Assembly (NCBI RefSeq): GCF_002775205.1
Contig: NC_036457.1
Span: 1,483,001-1,547,000 of the forward strand
Reading direction: 5' to 3'
From: Xiphophorus maculatus
Lineage: Eukaryota > Chordata > Actinopteri > Cyprinodontiformes > Poeciliidae
Length of the DNA stretch: 64,000 nucleotides
Shown here: piece by piece, positions 47,187-59,700 of the stretch
How positions within the stretch are numbered: position 1 is the first letter of the stretch
How the letters are laid out: each line of letters starts with the position of its first letter
Notes under the pieces: generated by a model
Told to the model about the DNA's origin: nothing
What the model saw: only the letters and a program-made list of their open reading frames with translations
Database searches by the model: none
Made by a program: the position numbers and the translations under genes

Positions 47187-47880
47187 CAAGGGTGTTCAAC
47201 CTGCGGCTCCGGAGCCACACCTGGCTCTTTGGATGTTCTGCAGTGGCTCTTAATAACTGTAATTTAGTTAAATAATATAAATATATTTTATATAAACTTA
47301 CTAACAGATGCTGGTTTAAGCAAATTTTATGTTATAAATTGATTGTCCAGAACAGAACCACCTTAAAATGCAGGTTTTAGATGCATTTTCTTCACCGCAG
47401 AAAAAATTAGATCTTTTTTTTCTGTCTTTAAGTTGTAAACTATGTTTTTTTATGTCTTTTAATATTCCCTAAATTTTAACATCCCACAGAAAAAAAATGT
47501 ATGGAGCTAAATTAGGGTTGTGAAGTTTATTCAAAAGGCAAAAAATGTAAAATTGAAAATAAAGATTTGAAACTAAAAACTTTGTAGTTTAGAAAAAATA
47601 TTTTAAACTACTTTTCTGATCCAATGTTGTTTTTTCATTTTCAAAACTTTTTCAGTTTCGGTTTTTTTACAAACAAATTTTATGGCCCCAATTTAGCTTC
47701 ATAGAAACATTTCCATCTTCTTTTCTGCAAAGTTTTGCGTTTTACTTTATTTCATAATAAAAAAATCAGGCAACAAATTTCCAGAAATATAAAAAAATGT
47801 GAAGTTTTGTGTGATTTTAAAAAGTCTTGTAACAGTTTTACTCAAGGCAAATGTGGAGCGTAAAGGTTGCAGACCTCTGG
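47187..47880. mobile_element. Non-autonomous hAT-like element
   Basis: Ends AAGGGTGTTCAACCTGCGGC followed by TCCGGAGCCACACCTGGCTC, and GTGGAGCGTAAAGGTTGCAG then ACCTCTGG. These match a common vertebrate hAT type (GGTTCCCAACCTGCGGCTCC). It lies between the untranslated exon and exon 2 of cx32.2. No frame. Confidence 0.6.
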
Positions 47881-48375
47881 ATTGAATTTTATACAACCAT
47901 TATTTTTACAATATTACAAAATAAACCCCAAAAATTGTGGAAAGGATTTAATTTCAGGACATGTTTGTGAAGTTATATCTGTTTTTTAGACTTGCTGTGG
48001 TTTCTGTAAGTAGGTACAAAGTGAATCTCTCAGAAGGTCAAGATTCTATCATTTCTCACTGCCTTGTAACTATGCAGATAAATCCACAGCTGCAGGCTTC
48101 AAATATAAACACACTAATCTGCTGAACTCTCAAACCTGAAGCAAATCCGAAATTTCAGAAACTTAAAATACCATGCATATAGTTTCATATAATACCTTTC
48201 CTTTTTTTTTAAGTCTGTTTTCATTTAATTAGATTTCATTGTTTTATTTTGGATGTTTAGAATGAAGTATGCACATAAAAAATTAATTTAAAGCCTTAAA
48301 ATATCATAGGAAATCCAGACAGAGATCAATAAGAACTTAACAAAATTTTCTGTAAAGAGGGAAAAGCAACTCACC

Positions 48376-48480
48376 TGGTGGAGAAACTGTAAAAATGGAG
48401 GAAATGTGGATGAAAAGAGCGAATGCTGCAGTAAAGGACGAGAAGAGAGAGTGAAGAAGAAAGTGTGTCACGGTTAATTC
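48376..48480 (-). other. Probable non-coding first exon of cx32.2
   Basis: On the minus strand it ends CAGTTTCTCCACCAG with donor GTGAGT at 48374-48375 and beyond. The matching acceptor CTGATACAG lies 23 bases before the start codon. The 5' edge is uncertain. Confidence 0.4.
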
Positions 48481-48809
48481 GCTGGCTTATCTGGAAGGAC
48501 GCCGTCCAAACCACAACACTGGAGCCAGAGCTGAAAGTGAGCAACAGAAACATGAAGCTTTTCTCACTTGTTCAACTTTTCCTTGTAAAAACTACTCATA
48601 CCAACTTTTTTATTATTTTTGTCACAAATTATAGCATAATTGTGATATGATACGTGTTTTTCAATTTAAAAAATGAACCAAAAAGTGCTGTTTGCATTTG
48701 TAATTTTACAGAATGATCTTCTAACAGGTTTTAACATCAGGAGGCTGAAATATTGCAGAATATCTCAGTCATACTGGATGACCTGTAAATCACTTTGGTC
48801 AAAAAAAAT

Positions 48810-49105
48810 TCCTTGGGTGTCCAAAGTGTGGCCCCTGGGCCATTTGTGGCCCTTGAATTGATTTTGTTCGGCCCCTGACCACAAGTCAAGGATGGTAAAA
48901 ATTTGGCGAACAAAGTAGAAAACAATTGATGACCCCATAAAAGTGGAAATTGTGTTTTTCTTTTAATAAGGCGACAGTTTGAAGCTGATTTTATGTTTTG
49001 GATCTTTAATGATCCACAGATTTTATAAAATGTTGCAAAAGGGAAAAAAAAAAAAAAATTTTTTGAATTTTTAATTTAAAGAATTTTGTGGCCTACAAGT
49101 AGTTT
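48810..49105. mobile_element. Non-autonomous hAT-like fragment
   Basis: Left end TTGGGTGTCCAAAGTGTGGC then CCCTGGGCCATTTGTGGCCC, close to the element at 42348-42801. The right end is decayed near TTTTGTGGCCTACAAG. A short Tc1-like scrap (CCCCACAGCATGATGCTGCC) follows at 49127-49160. Confidence 0.5.
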
Positions 49106-49414
49106 AAATCAGCCAGTTTTCATCCCCACAGCATGATGCTGCCACCACCACATTTTGTGTTTAACTTGTGTAAAGTCTTGATATGTATATAAAACTGTCA
49201 GATATGTAAAATAAAACTGAATAACAAGAATATTTATAATGTAAGAACAAAACCAATTTATGAGTCTATTGGAATGGGTGATAAAACAAAAAGGTTCACA
49301 CATAAAAATATATATTTTTCCCCAATAAAGCTGATTATTTATACTAATATTTATTCTGAAGCTTTTTATCTACAGCAGTTCTTCTATTATCATATTCAAT
49401 GAGAAGGTTTTACC

Positions 49415-50070
49415 TTGTACAGATGAAACCAGATATTTACAAACAGTGAATAAAAATAATTTTTTTTTTTACTGTCTGATGTTAAATCAGACCAAACATT
49501 TCTTGTTTTAGCTTAATTAGAATTACAAAAGTTATTTCTATTTGCAACTCCAGAGTGGACGTATGTCCAGCCCCTCTCAAGAAGACTGGTTCCAGAACCA
49601 GAGCCATGCGACTATTTCCAGCCAGAACCTCTCAGAAATAGTTCCCGCCCTAATAGAAATAGTTCCTACCCTAATAGAAATAGTTCCTACCCTAATAGAA
49701 ATAGTTCCCACCCTAATAGAAATAGTTCCCACCCTCATCTATGGTCATGAGCTTTGGGTCATGACCGAAACAATGAGATCGTGGATACAAGCGGCTGAAA
49801 TGGGTTTTCTCTGTAGGGTGTCTGGGCTCAGAAGTCAGAGGTTTACATGCATAATTGTTTTTTAACTGTATGAATTAAAAGAAAGTTACAAGAAAAATCT
49901 CTAACCATAACCCTATCCCTAATTTTTCTGGAAAAAATCAAAAAGAAATAATTTTGGTGGTTATAACTGACCTAAAACAAGAAAAGTTTGGTCTGTTTTA
50001 ACATTACATGGTGAGAAAAAAATATGTATGTGAGATTTATTCACTGTATGTAAACTTCTGGTTTTAACTG
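49415..50070. mobile_element. Tc1-type MITE with a nested LINE scrap
   Basis: Inverted ends TACAGATGAAACCAGATATT TACAAACAGTGAAT at left (about 49418) and the complement TTCACTGTATGTAAACTTCT GGTTTTAACTGT at right (about 50039-50070), the Sleeping Beauty-like end type also seen at 1183. Inside lie a 21-bp tandem repeat (49635-49739) and a LINE fragment reading YGHELWVMTETMRSWIQAAE (about 49738-49850), which matches the C-terminal part of fish non-LTR reverse transcriptases. Confidence 0.6.
49635..49739 (+). repeat. Five tandem copies of a 21-bp unit
   Basis: Unit GAAATAGTTCCCACCCTAAT plus A, repeated five times without a break. In the LINE frame it reads the seven residues IEIVPTL. It sits directly before the LINE fragment. 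Confidence 0.9.
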
Positions 50071-51510
50071 TTTTTGCATTTAAACTGAAATCTGGAAGTT
50101 CATCGAAATATTTATTAGATTTGACCAAGTTTAAAATGCAGACAGCAGTTCTGTTGATATCCAGACTAATTCTTTAATGTTTGACAGATTATACTGAAGG
50201 ATGTTGACGCAGATTGTGACATCACAGACGTCTGAGGTGGATCCTGCATGTATATGTGCAGCTCAGGTTTGTTTACGAGGGTTAGGAACCGCTCTGGCTG
50301 AATTCGGGTCAGAGAAACCTGGACTCTGCTTCCTCAATGTGAATCATTGACATGAACCTGAAAAAATGTGTCATTCTGGCCAACAATATATTGATCGGAT
50401 TAAATCTGTATAGGTAGATGCTAAAAATAAAACAGGAGTTTGCAGCAGTAAGATGAAACACAGCAATGACTCCAACTTTGATGTTTGAATGGAAAAAGAT
50501 TTATTGGTCAAATTCAATCACACCAGCTGAAAATCAAAACCTACAAATATTAAACGTAGAAACTCATTTTTATGTTCCTTCAGGAGTTACTTGAAGCTCA
50601 ATGCAGAACTGAAAGAAGCAGCACTCTCTCTGGCCTCTATGTTCACTGGACAGATAAGCTAAAGACACAATAACAGAGCGTGGGGCGTTTATATTACTGA
50701 CAGCATTCTGCAGGAGGATCAGCTTTAATTATGAAGAAATGTTTTCATAAAGGAGCAACATTAAGTGGCTTTACCCAGTGATATATCACAAATAATAATT
50801 ATTATTATTGCTTTGTGTTTGCAGCTTCGTTTTATAATTTTAATATTGTCTCTATCTGTTTCTGCAGGATGAATTTGACAGAATAACAAAGCAGACTGGA
50901 AAAATTAGGAATTTAATGTCTGGATAGATAAAAGAAAAATATTAAAATATTTATATTTACAGACTTTAAGCCTTTTATGCCAGACTTTTATGTTCTATTG
51001 TATAAATACTGTAAACATCCATCCTCCATACCTCCCTGCAGTAATATCTACTCTAATCCACTCTGTAATTACTTTTTATTTAAAATGGCCGCCCGTTTTT
51101 CTGATCTCTGCTGGTTCAATCCTGGATTTTTACATCTTTTCCTCATGAACCAAATCCTGGTTTGATCTGAGTCAATGGAAGCAGGAAACACACGAGGCGT
51201 CGCTCTGCAGCACTTCAAAATCGATTTAATCTGTTGAAATAACGCAGAAAGCAAATCAAAAAGTAAACACCTGTTCTCCTCATAAACTCAGTACCGGCAT
51301 GTTTTGGTCACACAGGGCTGCCGTAGTGCTGTTGGCTCCGTCTTTTAACTATCTTGAATTCTTATGAACACTATCATCTGTTATCCCTACTTATTGCTTT
51401 AAATTAATAAGTTTTATCTGTTTATTTCAGGACAATATCAATAAATAAGGTCAAAAGAAACTGAAACTAAATTCTTGTGTAACATGATCCAGTAAGAGGC
51501 TTTTCAGCTC
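50071..51510. other. 3' flank of hsdl1, no other gene seen
   Basis: Sequence downstream of the hsdl1 stop on the minus strand, probably partly 3' UTR. No second gene or clear transposon was recognised. Confidence 0.35.
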
Positions 51511-54281
51511 TTAGCTGAGTAAAACCCGCGACCCGAGGATCCAGATCCACTCAGGAATGCACTTCATGAGTCCGTACTGTAAAAAACCAGAAAACAAAAG
51601 ACCCGCTTTACGCTTTAGATTTAGTTATTATTGAGTCATGATTCAAATATAAACCAGAATAACAAAGAAGTAAAAGGCAAACCTGGAGTGTATGAGGCCA
51701 GTAACCCGTGGTTCTGTTGGAGACGCCCAGCGTGGAAACGGCATGACGAGCGTAAACCTCCGGGCTCGGAACAAACCATCCCTCTGCTGAGGATGATGAA
51801 GATATCTGAAACACAAACAGCAAAATAAAACTTTAGACATTAATAAATGGGTTTTATTTCTGGTTAAAAAGCTTTTTTAAATTGAAATAATACACAGAAG
51901 TGGATCAATCATAGAAGAAGTGGATCGCTATAACTGACAGAGAGAAAAAAAAACATATTATAGTCCTTAAGTAACATTTTGTCACGTTACAACCAAAACA
52001 AAAAAAACCTGCAAAGTATGGCATTTACATACAGACGAAATCTTTCTCAGGAATTTTCTAGAAAAAAACTTGGAAATTTCTGAGTTTCAAAAATGTAAAT
52101 TTTTTGACTTTTGAACATTTTTCTGAGTTTTGAGTTTGTCCAAATTTTTCTAGAACATTTCTGAGATTAATCTCAAAATTTATGAGTTTTGTCTTGAAAA
52201 TGTTAGACTTTAGAAGCAAGACAATGAAATATTTGCATCTCTAAATACTTTAGCAACATATTCTATATATTCATTCTGTTTCTAAAAGCAAACAACAATT
52301 TCCAAATTGCAAATGTTTTAAAATGTGCAGTGCGATAAATTACAAAGGATTTAACCTTAAACTCTCTCTGTGATCTGTAGAAAGGTGAAATATGGTTTAG
52401 TTATAATAATTAATAATAATAATACGTTTAATTTGTATATTACTTTGCTAAACACTCAGAGACTTTACAGGAATCAGGTAAAGTCATCAGTACATCAAAC
52501 AAAATCATAAAAGGTAGTTAAATACAGGACATGTTAATAATAAATTAATCAGTAATCAGTGGATTACCTGGAAAGGAATCAGACTTTGAATGAAGATCCC
52601 TTTGTCGCTGTACTCAAAGTGAAGAGCTCTTGAGAAATTATCCAGGTATCCCTGGAATGGAGGCAAAAGTGACATTAGTTCAAATATGAGAAATGAAGAT
52701 AAAGTTAATGGTTGGATTGGTTTGTTGTTGTCAAATTAATGCATCTCACAGGTGTTTATCTTACAGTGAAGGCGGAGAGCGTCACTCTGCCATGTCGGGG
52801 TCTGCAGCAGGCGCCTGAGGATATGTTGACCACCGCCCCCCTGCTGCGCTCCACCATCCCCGGCAGCACCAGTCGCGCCATCAGAGTGGTGGCGCCGACG
52901 TTCCTGTTCACCCGATCCAACACGCCCTGCTCGGGAATTTCAATCAGGCTCCGGGGCGAAGCCGACGTTTCGTCCATACAGTTCACCAGGAAGCCGATGT
53001 CTTTACCCCGCAAGGCCTCTGTGACAGGTTTGGCCGCCGCTTGGCCCAGAGAGAAGTCGGCGGTGACGACGGCGGTCTCCACCCCGTAGGTTTGGGAGAG
53101 GAAGGAAGCAGCGTTTCTTACAGAGGAGCCGTCCTGCGTGATGAAGATGATGCTGATGCCGCTTCGAGCCAGCTCCTCTGCATAAGCACCGGCTACAGGC
53201 TCAGCTGCACCTGTCAGCAGAGAAAAAATAAAAACCTTGTTTTACTGTCATTAGCTTCCTAAATAAAACCAGCGGATATACTTTAGCGATAAAATAAAAA
53301 CAAAGTTAAACAATAATATTACTTATTAGTGGAAAACGTTTATATTCCTGCTCTGGATTTGGGAAAAAAACAGATTTCACAGCAAGAGATAATATTTTTA
53401 GTTCTTTGATAAGTTCTGCTACAGGAAATATTTTTTGATGAATTATGAATTAACAACATTTAATTTCCCTTAGCACATTTAGCAATGAGTACATGAGGGT
53501 GATTGACAGCACTAAGACCCTCCTCCTGGCTCTGATTGGTTGTTTTTGGTTAGATTGGTGCATTTCTTCAGACAGGGAGGAAGGATCTTTTCACAGATTA
53601 TCAGTATCATAAAGTTTTAGCAAGTATGTAAAATAAAAATAAATAAAAAAGTTAAAAATACATATTCTTTACAAACGTTACATACTGCAGTTTTGATACT
53701 TTTCTATATTTATTACAAATTTTTTAACAGTCATAATTACAATCTAAGTTGTAAAAATAATAACAAAAAACGCTACAATTTGCCTTTCCTGTATGAGAAT
53801 AGAGTAATGCATCGTTACTCCATCTGCTTATATACATGTTGCTATGCACTACCAGTCAGCTGGCTGAAAGAAGGCTATAACGCTACCACTAAATTTAGCG
53901 TGTCTATTTTATATATTTTAAGCTGATTTTAGTACCTTAAATAATGTTAAAATATACATTTTTTGGTTTCACCACTTAGATAAAAGTTTACATTTTTCTT
54001 CATGCTGAAATATTTTTTGGTATATTTGCAATGCCAACCTGCTGCTATCTTCTCTCACCATAAATAACAGCCCAGTCCCCGTATCTCTGGGTCAGCCTCC
54101 CGCTGGGCATCATCCGCGGCAGGAAATGGACCCTAGCCACCGTGCAGCAGTCCCTCAACAGGACAACTGCTCTGCTGGCCGCGTACAGAGCTCCGATCAG
54201 GGCCAGAGCCTCGAAGTGCGAGGTGCAAGACCGAGAAATTTCTCTGTACAAAAGGTGAAAGCTGTCCACGGCCGCCGCCAT
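51511..54281 (-). CDS. hsdl1: Inactive hydroxysteroid dehydrogenase-like protein 1
   Basis: SDR-fold pseudoenzyme; the mammalian protein is a mitochondrial, catalytically silent relative of 17-beta-hydroxysteroid dehydrogenases. Coding exons 54059-54281, 52765-53210, 52568-52651, 51683-51805 and 51511-51576, all phase-matched, give 313 residues (human 330). Matches to human include [82 protein letters not shown] and RTTGYW. Odd points: the glycine-rich cofactor loop reads [10 protein letters not shown] where human has GATDGIGKAY; the NNVG site reads NCMD; and the active-site stretch FSASKAYLD is shortened to FTGYLD across the exon 2/3 junction, so both the Tyr/Phe site environment and the Lys are gone. 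The ATG at 54281 fits the human start. Frame and splice sites are intact, so it reads as a working gene for a non-enzyme. Confidence 0.92.
52043..52215. repeat. Dispersed repeat, TTTCTAGAAAAAACTTGGAAA family (copy 2 of 4)
   Basis: CAGGAATTTTCTAGAAAAAA, ACTTGGAAATTTCTGAGTTT and CTGAGATTAATCTCAAAATT identify the family. It lies in hsdl1 intron 3. Confidence 0.55.
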
Positions 54282-54833
54282 GCTACACACGCTTTATTAT
54301 TGTTATTTACACCTTGTAGTGAGTTAAAACTCAACGAGGAGACGGTTGGATGTAAAGCTAACAGGTACACGAGAAAGAAGAATAAAACATAAATTTGTAT
54401 CGAGTCAATTTTCCACCAAAGTTGTGTTTTTACACACGCTGTAGCAAGTAGAAAACTCTCACGTAAGCTATCCGGAACAGAAACAAAACATTGGGTCACG
54501 TGCCAGCATACATCAGCCGTGCTGCTTTCAAAGCCCTCAGAAAATCCGCCAGATTTTACCCAAATGGTGAGCGAGTTACTTTAGTAAAATAAAAGTACAC
54601 GTTTTTTAACAGCAATTAAAATGGAGACAAATAAATTTTTTACATTTGAGTCTCAACTACATTAGAGTAATTAATGAATCATTCCAGTCACATTTTATAG
54701 GCAAATATTTGTGTTTTTCGGCGGTTTCTAAACACAACACAACGCTCCTCCCAAACGAGGAGTAGCCGTTTCCATAGAGACATGACTGTCTATGGCAAGT
54801 GATGCTAGACGGCGATTTCTGGCTCTTTAAAAG
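54282..54833. promoter_or_regulatory. Divergent promoter region of hsdl1 and tbc1d32
   Basis: hsdl1 runs left from 54281. On the plus strand a probable untranslated exon of tbc1d32 ends CTCTTTAAAAG at 54833, with donor GTAAAT. The acceptor partner is at 56699-56700, seven bases before the tbc1d32 ATG. The region between is less AT-rich than its flanks and has no repeat. An X-box lies at 54768-54781. Confidence 0.5.
54768..54781 (+). promoter_or_regulatory. RFX X-box (ciliary gene promoter motif)
   Basis: GTTTCCATAGAGAC matches the X-box consensus RYYNYYATRRNRAC at every position. RFX/DAF-19 factors use this site to drive ciliary genes, usually within 150 bp of the start site. Here it is 52 bp before the donor of the probable first exon of tbc1d32, a ciliary gene. 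Confidence 0.65.
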
Positions 54834-56700
54834 GTAAATGCACCTTATTTTTCACACGTCAGTGATATATTTCGTTCTGCAGTGAAACGCTGCTTTAAGG
54901 TTTACAATGTTTAACTGTTAATTTAGCAGAATTGAGCCAATTTCGCCCTCTGTTAGCCGCGTTGTAGCAATTAGCATCATTTAGCTGATGAAGAAAGGTC
55001 AAATTTTGTAGCTTTAGCTTCATAGTTTATTAATAATATAAGCAAACATATCGGGCCTTGAAACATTTATTAGTCCACTCGGTGATACATAGGCTTGGAT
55101 TTGATTTAATTGCATAAAATGCGTTTCGTGCTGTAAAAGGAAGCAGGTTCCACACCTGTTGAAGATGAACTAATTAGTCTGTTTGGCAGCGGCAGGAAAC
55201 AGATGCGCTAATGTGACGGTTCACAACAGAAAAAATTATATGAATACAGCAATAAATTAGTGACTCCATTAAGCAATTAACGTCCCAGTAATCACAGGAA
55301 AGAAGAGCTGATGTTAGGCAAACATCAGCTTAACAATGTCTTCATTATTAAGATATTTTGATATTGTTTATATTTTTTAGGTATACATTCTTATTCTTGC
55401 ATTTTGTATTTGAATACATTACATTTATTTTTAAAATATGAATTTATTTTTTGGTTTTGCAATGTAATGATTAAATGATCAATTGCATCATTCAGAAGTT
55501 TAAACGTATTTATTAGAAGAAAAAGATATTGAAGTTATCACATTATTTTATTTAATGCTTTATTTATTCATTGAATTGATGAACTTTGGTCTGACCCAGG
55601 CCAGGATTCAAACCCAGGACCTGTAACAATGTAACAGTGCTGCCAGCTGCACCATCTTTAAATAAGTAAAATTACTAATAAACTGAACTATGATATGAAC
55701 TCAGTTCTTATCAAATGGAAAAGTAAATAGAAAGTGTAGACCACACCAACTTTGTTCTAATGTGTTTAGCAATAGTTTCGACTTTAGCAAATTAGAAACA
55801 AGCAACTTTTACATAAATTATTGCTATTCTTTTCCCTAAAGGTTAATTAGTGTTTGTGGGAGAGTAAAGAAATTGATAACTAAATTTATACTCTATCTGA
55901 TTGTGCTGCTGTGTTTCCCTGCTTGTTTAAGACAAAATGCTAAAATCAGAAATAGAAAAAGACTCTTTCATTATCAGATTTTGCAATATCCAAATATATC
56001 TGAATTTTATTCTGTCAAAATGAAAGTCTAATCCTCTGTTTTTCTCCAAGGAGGTACTTTACATTTTCAACCAGTTTTGTAATATTCCAACAGTATTTTT
56101 TTTGAAGATCCTGGAAATCTCCATTCAGTAACTATTATTTTCAACAATCTGTAATTAAATACAATTTCAGGCAAATCTGTGGTTAAAATAAGGTTTTCCT
56201 GAATCCCAGTTCCTATGGATCACAAGTCACACTTCGTTTACATTATGTTTAGAGATTTTTTCTAATCTGAAATACTTTATTGTTTGTCATACTTACGCTC
56301 ATATATGGGTAGAGTAAAAAAAATATACTCAAGTAAGAGTAGCACTGCTTCAACATACTTTTTCTCAAGTAAATTAAAAAGTAGCCATCCAAGAAATTAC
56401 TCAAGAGTAAAAAAAGCATTTGGTAAAAATGTCGATCAAAATATAATTTAATATTCAAACATTACATCATTAGATGGACCAGAGTAAGGTTATGTGGAAA
56501 CTTTGGTACTTTAAAGACCAAAATGGATATAAATAAATAATACAATTATTTGATTGTGCTATAAAATGATATGTGCCTGGAAAATATATAATACTGTTCC
56601 TTTAAGTCTGTAGATTTCCTACAGTATTGTCCTACAGAAAAACGTCATAGAGATTGGATCTCAAAACGAGTCTTTCTTAATTCTTTTTTTCATCCATCAG
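54834..56700 (+). other. First intron of tbc1d32 (5' UTR intron)
   Basis: AT-rich, bounded by the donor at 54834 and the TTTTTCATCCATCAG acceptor at 56700. It holds a TACTCAAGTAAGAGTA repeat (56305-56560) and nothing else recognised. Confidence 0.45.
56305..56560. repeat. Dispersed repeat, TACTCAAGTAAGAGTA family (copy 2 of 3)
   Basis: ATATGGGTAGAGTAAAAAAA, ATACTCAAGTAAGAGTAGCA, AAGTAGCCATCCAAGAAATT and GCATTTGGTAAAAATG, in the same order as at 34477-34740. Confidence 0.6.
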
Positions 56701-56707
56701 CTGCAAC

Positions 56708-59700
56708 ATGTCACAGCTTTCTGCTGGCGACGAGGTGCAACTACAGTCTCTCCTCAAGCAGCTACTGAGAAGCGTCAGCGACAGGATCTCTGGAGCGCCG
56801 TCCGCTGAATGTGCCGAGGAGATTCTCCTCCACCTGGAGGAGACCGACAACAATTTCCACAAGTAAGTCATCAATAACCACTGAACTGCGCAAACTGTAA
56901 TAAGAGAAATAAGTTTGTTTAATGAAAACACACTCATTTCCAAAAAATGGCGGTTCTTCGGCCATATGGAAATATTTGTGTTCGCGTCACGTGATCAACA
57001 GCCGGATGTTACAACTGGCGAAAACGACGAAGAAGACGTAGGAGGAGCACAAGAAGTATGTAGTAGGAGGTTGATGGTTTGTTTTTGTTTTGCTTTTTTT
57101 AGTTTATAAAAAGTTGTACGTCATTGTAACGTGTTGAATCCGTAGCTGTTCTGTAAAATGGCCGACCACGTTTTCCCCAAGCCGCCGCCTACGGAGCGAC
57201 TGGCCTCTGATGGCTGATACAGGATTATCGCTTAGCGCCATGGCTGAATTAAGAATATAATCTCATGTAACTGTTTACATCCGTCGCCGCCATGATTTCT
57301 ATTGATTTACCGAGTGAATAATCTTATTATTTTGATTTCATTTCAAACACCGCAGTTATGAAATTTTAACATTTGCAGAATATAGACAAAGATTTGCGCA
57401 CATTTGCTGCGCTGGTTGTTGTTTTTGGTCTTAAATTAATATACAAGGGGTCATATTTTTTTATTTGTTTGTTTTTCAGCTATGAGTTCGTCAGATACCT
57501 CCGTCAGCATGTGGAGAGCTCTCTGGGTCCGGTGGTGGAGGATGAGTTACAGAACCTGACCAGAGGAGGACAACATGCAGTCGGACCCGGACAGGACACG
57601 TCAATTCACGCTGTGACTCGGAGAACTAGAGACTCGGCTCAGTGAGTGCAAATCACAATATTCTGTTTACTGTTCAAGTGTTAAAAGATGAAGTATCTCC
57701 TTTTTAATAAAATGTGTAACTTCACAAAATGCTCAAAATTCCACATTTTAATGTACAATTATTTTTTTGTGGATGAGTTCTCATAAAATTACTACTTAAT
57801 TACCCTAATACTATAATAAAATACTAGTATTTTATTATTTCAACATTGTTGTATGACTTTATTCTTCTATTGTTGTGATTTTATTCTGGTAGTATTGTCA
57901 CTTTATTCCATATTATTATAACTTTATTCTTATATTATAACATTGTTCTCCTTTTTCACAACTTTATTGAGGTAATTTTACGACTTTTTTTGTCATATTA
58001 TTATTATTATTATAACATTATGCTGGTAATAAATTTTGTGTTACTGTAACTTTATTTTTGTAATATTGCAACCTCATTCTTTTTTACAACCTTATTCTGG
58101 GAACACTATGACTATTCATGGATCATTTCGACTTAATTATTGTAATTTTACTACTTTATTCTCCTTATTTACAACTTTATTCTGGTAATAATACCTGTAA
58201 TATAACTTTATTTTGTGTTTTTACAACTTTATTCAGGCAATATTCTGACTTTATTATATTTTAATTTTGTTGTATGATTTTTTTTACATGTTTTTATGAC
58301 TTTATTCTCATAATAGACAAATAAATTATTTTTATTTTGATCCTACCACTCCATTGTTGTCAAAGATGTAAAAAAAAAACAATATATATATATAATATAA
58401 CAAAATCTTTGCAGACCAGCCGGAAGTAAACTTAATTTTGCTCTAAACTTTATTTGCATTATTTTGTTGTAAACCAAAACATAAAATGTAATTATGTTGG
58501 AAAACAGTTTAATTTAATCTCCTGAATTTTAAACATTATTTTGAATGTTTGGAACTGATAAATATCGAGTTATTTATGGGAATGCTTCCCCGCTCTGTGC
58601 CAGGTACCATCAGATGCTGCAGACGTTAAAAGCCACCATGATTTTGGTCGTAGAGTCTCTGATCAACAAATTTGACGAGGACCAGCTGAGAAAAGAGGAG
58701 ATGCACAGAGAGATTGAACGCTGCCAGCCCAACAGCCAGTTCGCTGATAACTGCTCAGACAGCGACTCCTCCTTCCACCAGGTCAGACGCAAAAAAAAAA
58801 AAAACGTTTGTGATTTTGGTTTATTCTTATTTTTCCTAAGTCAGGGGTGTCCAAACTTTATGTAAAAAACTAAAACCACAAAATGTTTTATTGAATTTTA
58901 ATAAATAATTAATAAAATAATTTAATCAAAGAAACAAAATAGTCAGATTTTTTTTTTTTTTTGCAAGAAATGAAAATGTAAATCGTTATAGATCCCTTTT
59001 TTTCTTTGCATGTTTTCTTTATTGCAAGTGCAGAAACCACTTCACTCATTTATTTTGGGCTCAACTGAAAAAAACCCTGAACAAATATTTAGTCTTTTCT
59101 TAACAGCAAAAATATGCTCTTTTAAAAATAATGTAAAAACAATATCAGATTTAGGTGCTTTAAAAGTCTACTTTAGTGTATAAGTTAATGAACAAATGTG
59201 GTCTTATTTACCATTAAATAAAATAAAATAGGAAACAGAAAGTGTCTTATTAAAAGATAAACGATTTGTGTTGTTCCTGACATCTTTGTGAGAAGATTTC
59301 CATTTTGTCCTGCTTTAAAAAGAAAAAAGTCTCCATGTGCTTCTATGGCTGTCACAATAAATCAATTAATCACATAATAAATTAAAATAAAATCAATTAT
59401 TTCCATTTGCATGATTTATTGTTTTTCTATTTTCTCTCTTTCTACAAAAACTAGATGATAAAAGTCTTCTGTCTGGTGCTTTGGTCTCAACTAGCCTTTT
59501 TTTAAAATCACAGTTTTGTTTATAGACTTCATAATTAATTTTATTGGTTGTTATGTTTATTTATTTTGAATATTTAAACTGTCTTCCAGTTCCAGTGTTA
59601 AATGTTTGTTATAATTTAAAGTTTACTGATCTTTGACAATGTGTTCTTGGATTATGATAACATTATATTACTTGGAAAGAACAGCAATTTCATAGTTTAT

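Noticed and set aside
53693-53926. 77-codon frame in hsdl1 intron 1
   Set aside because: AT-rich chance frame inside an intron with no family resemblance.
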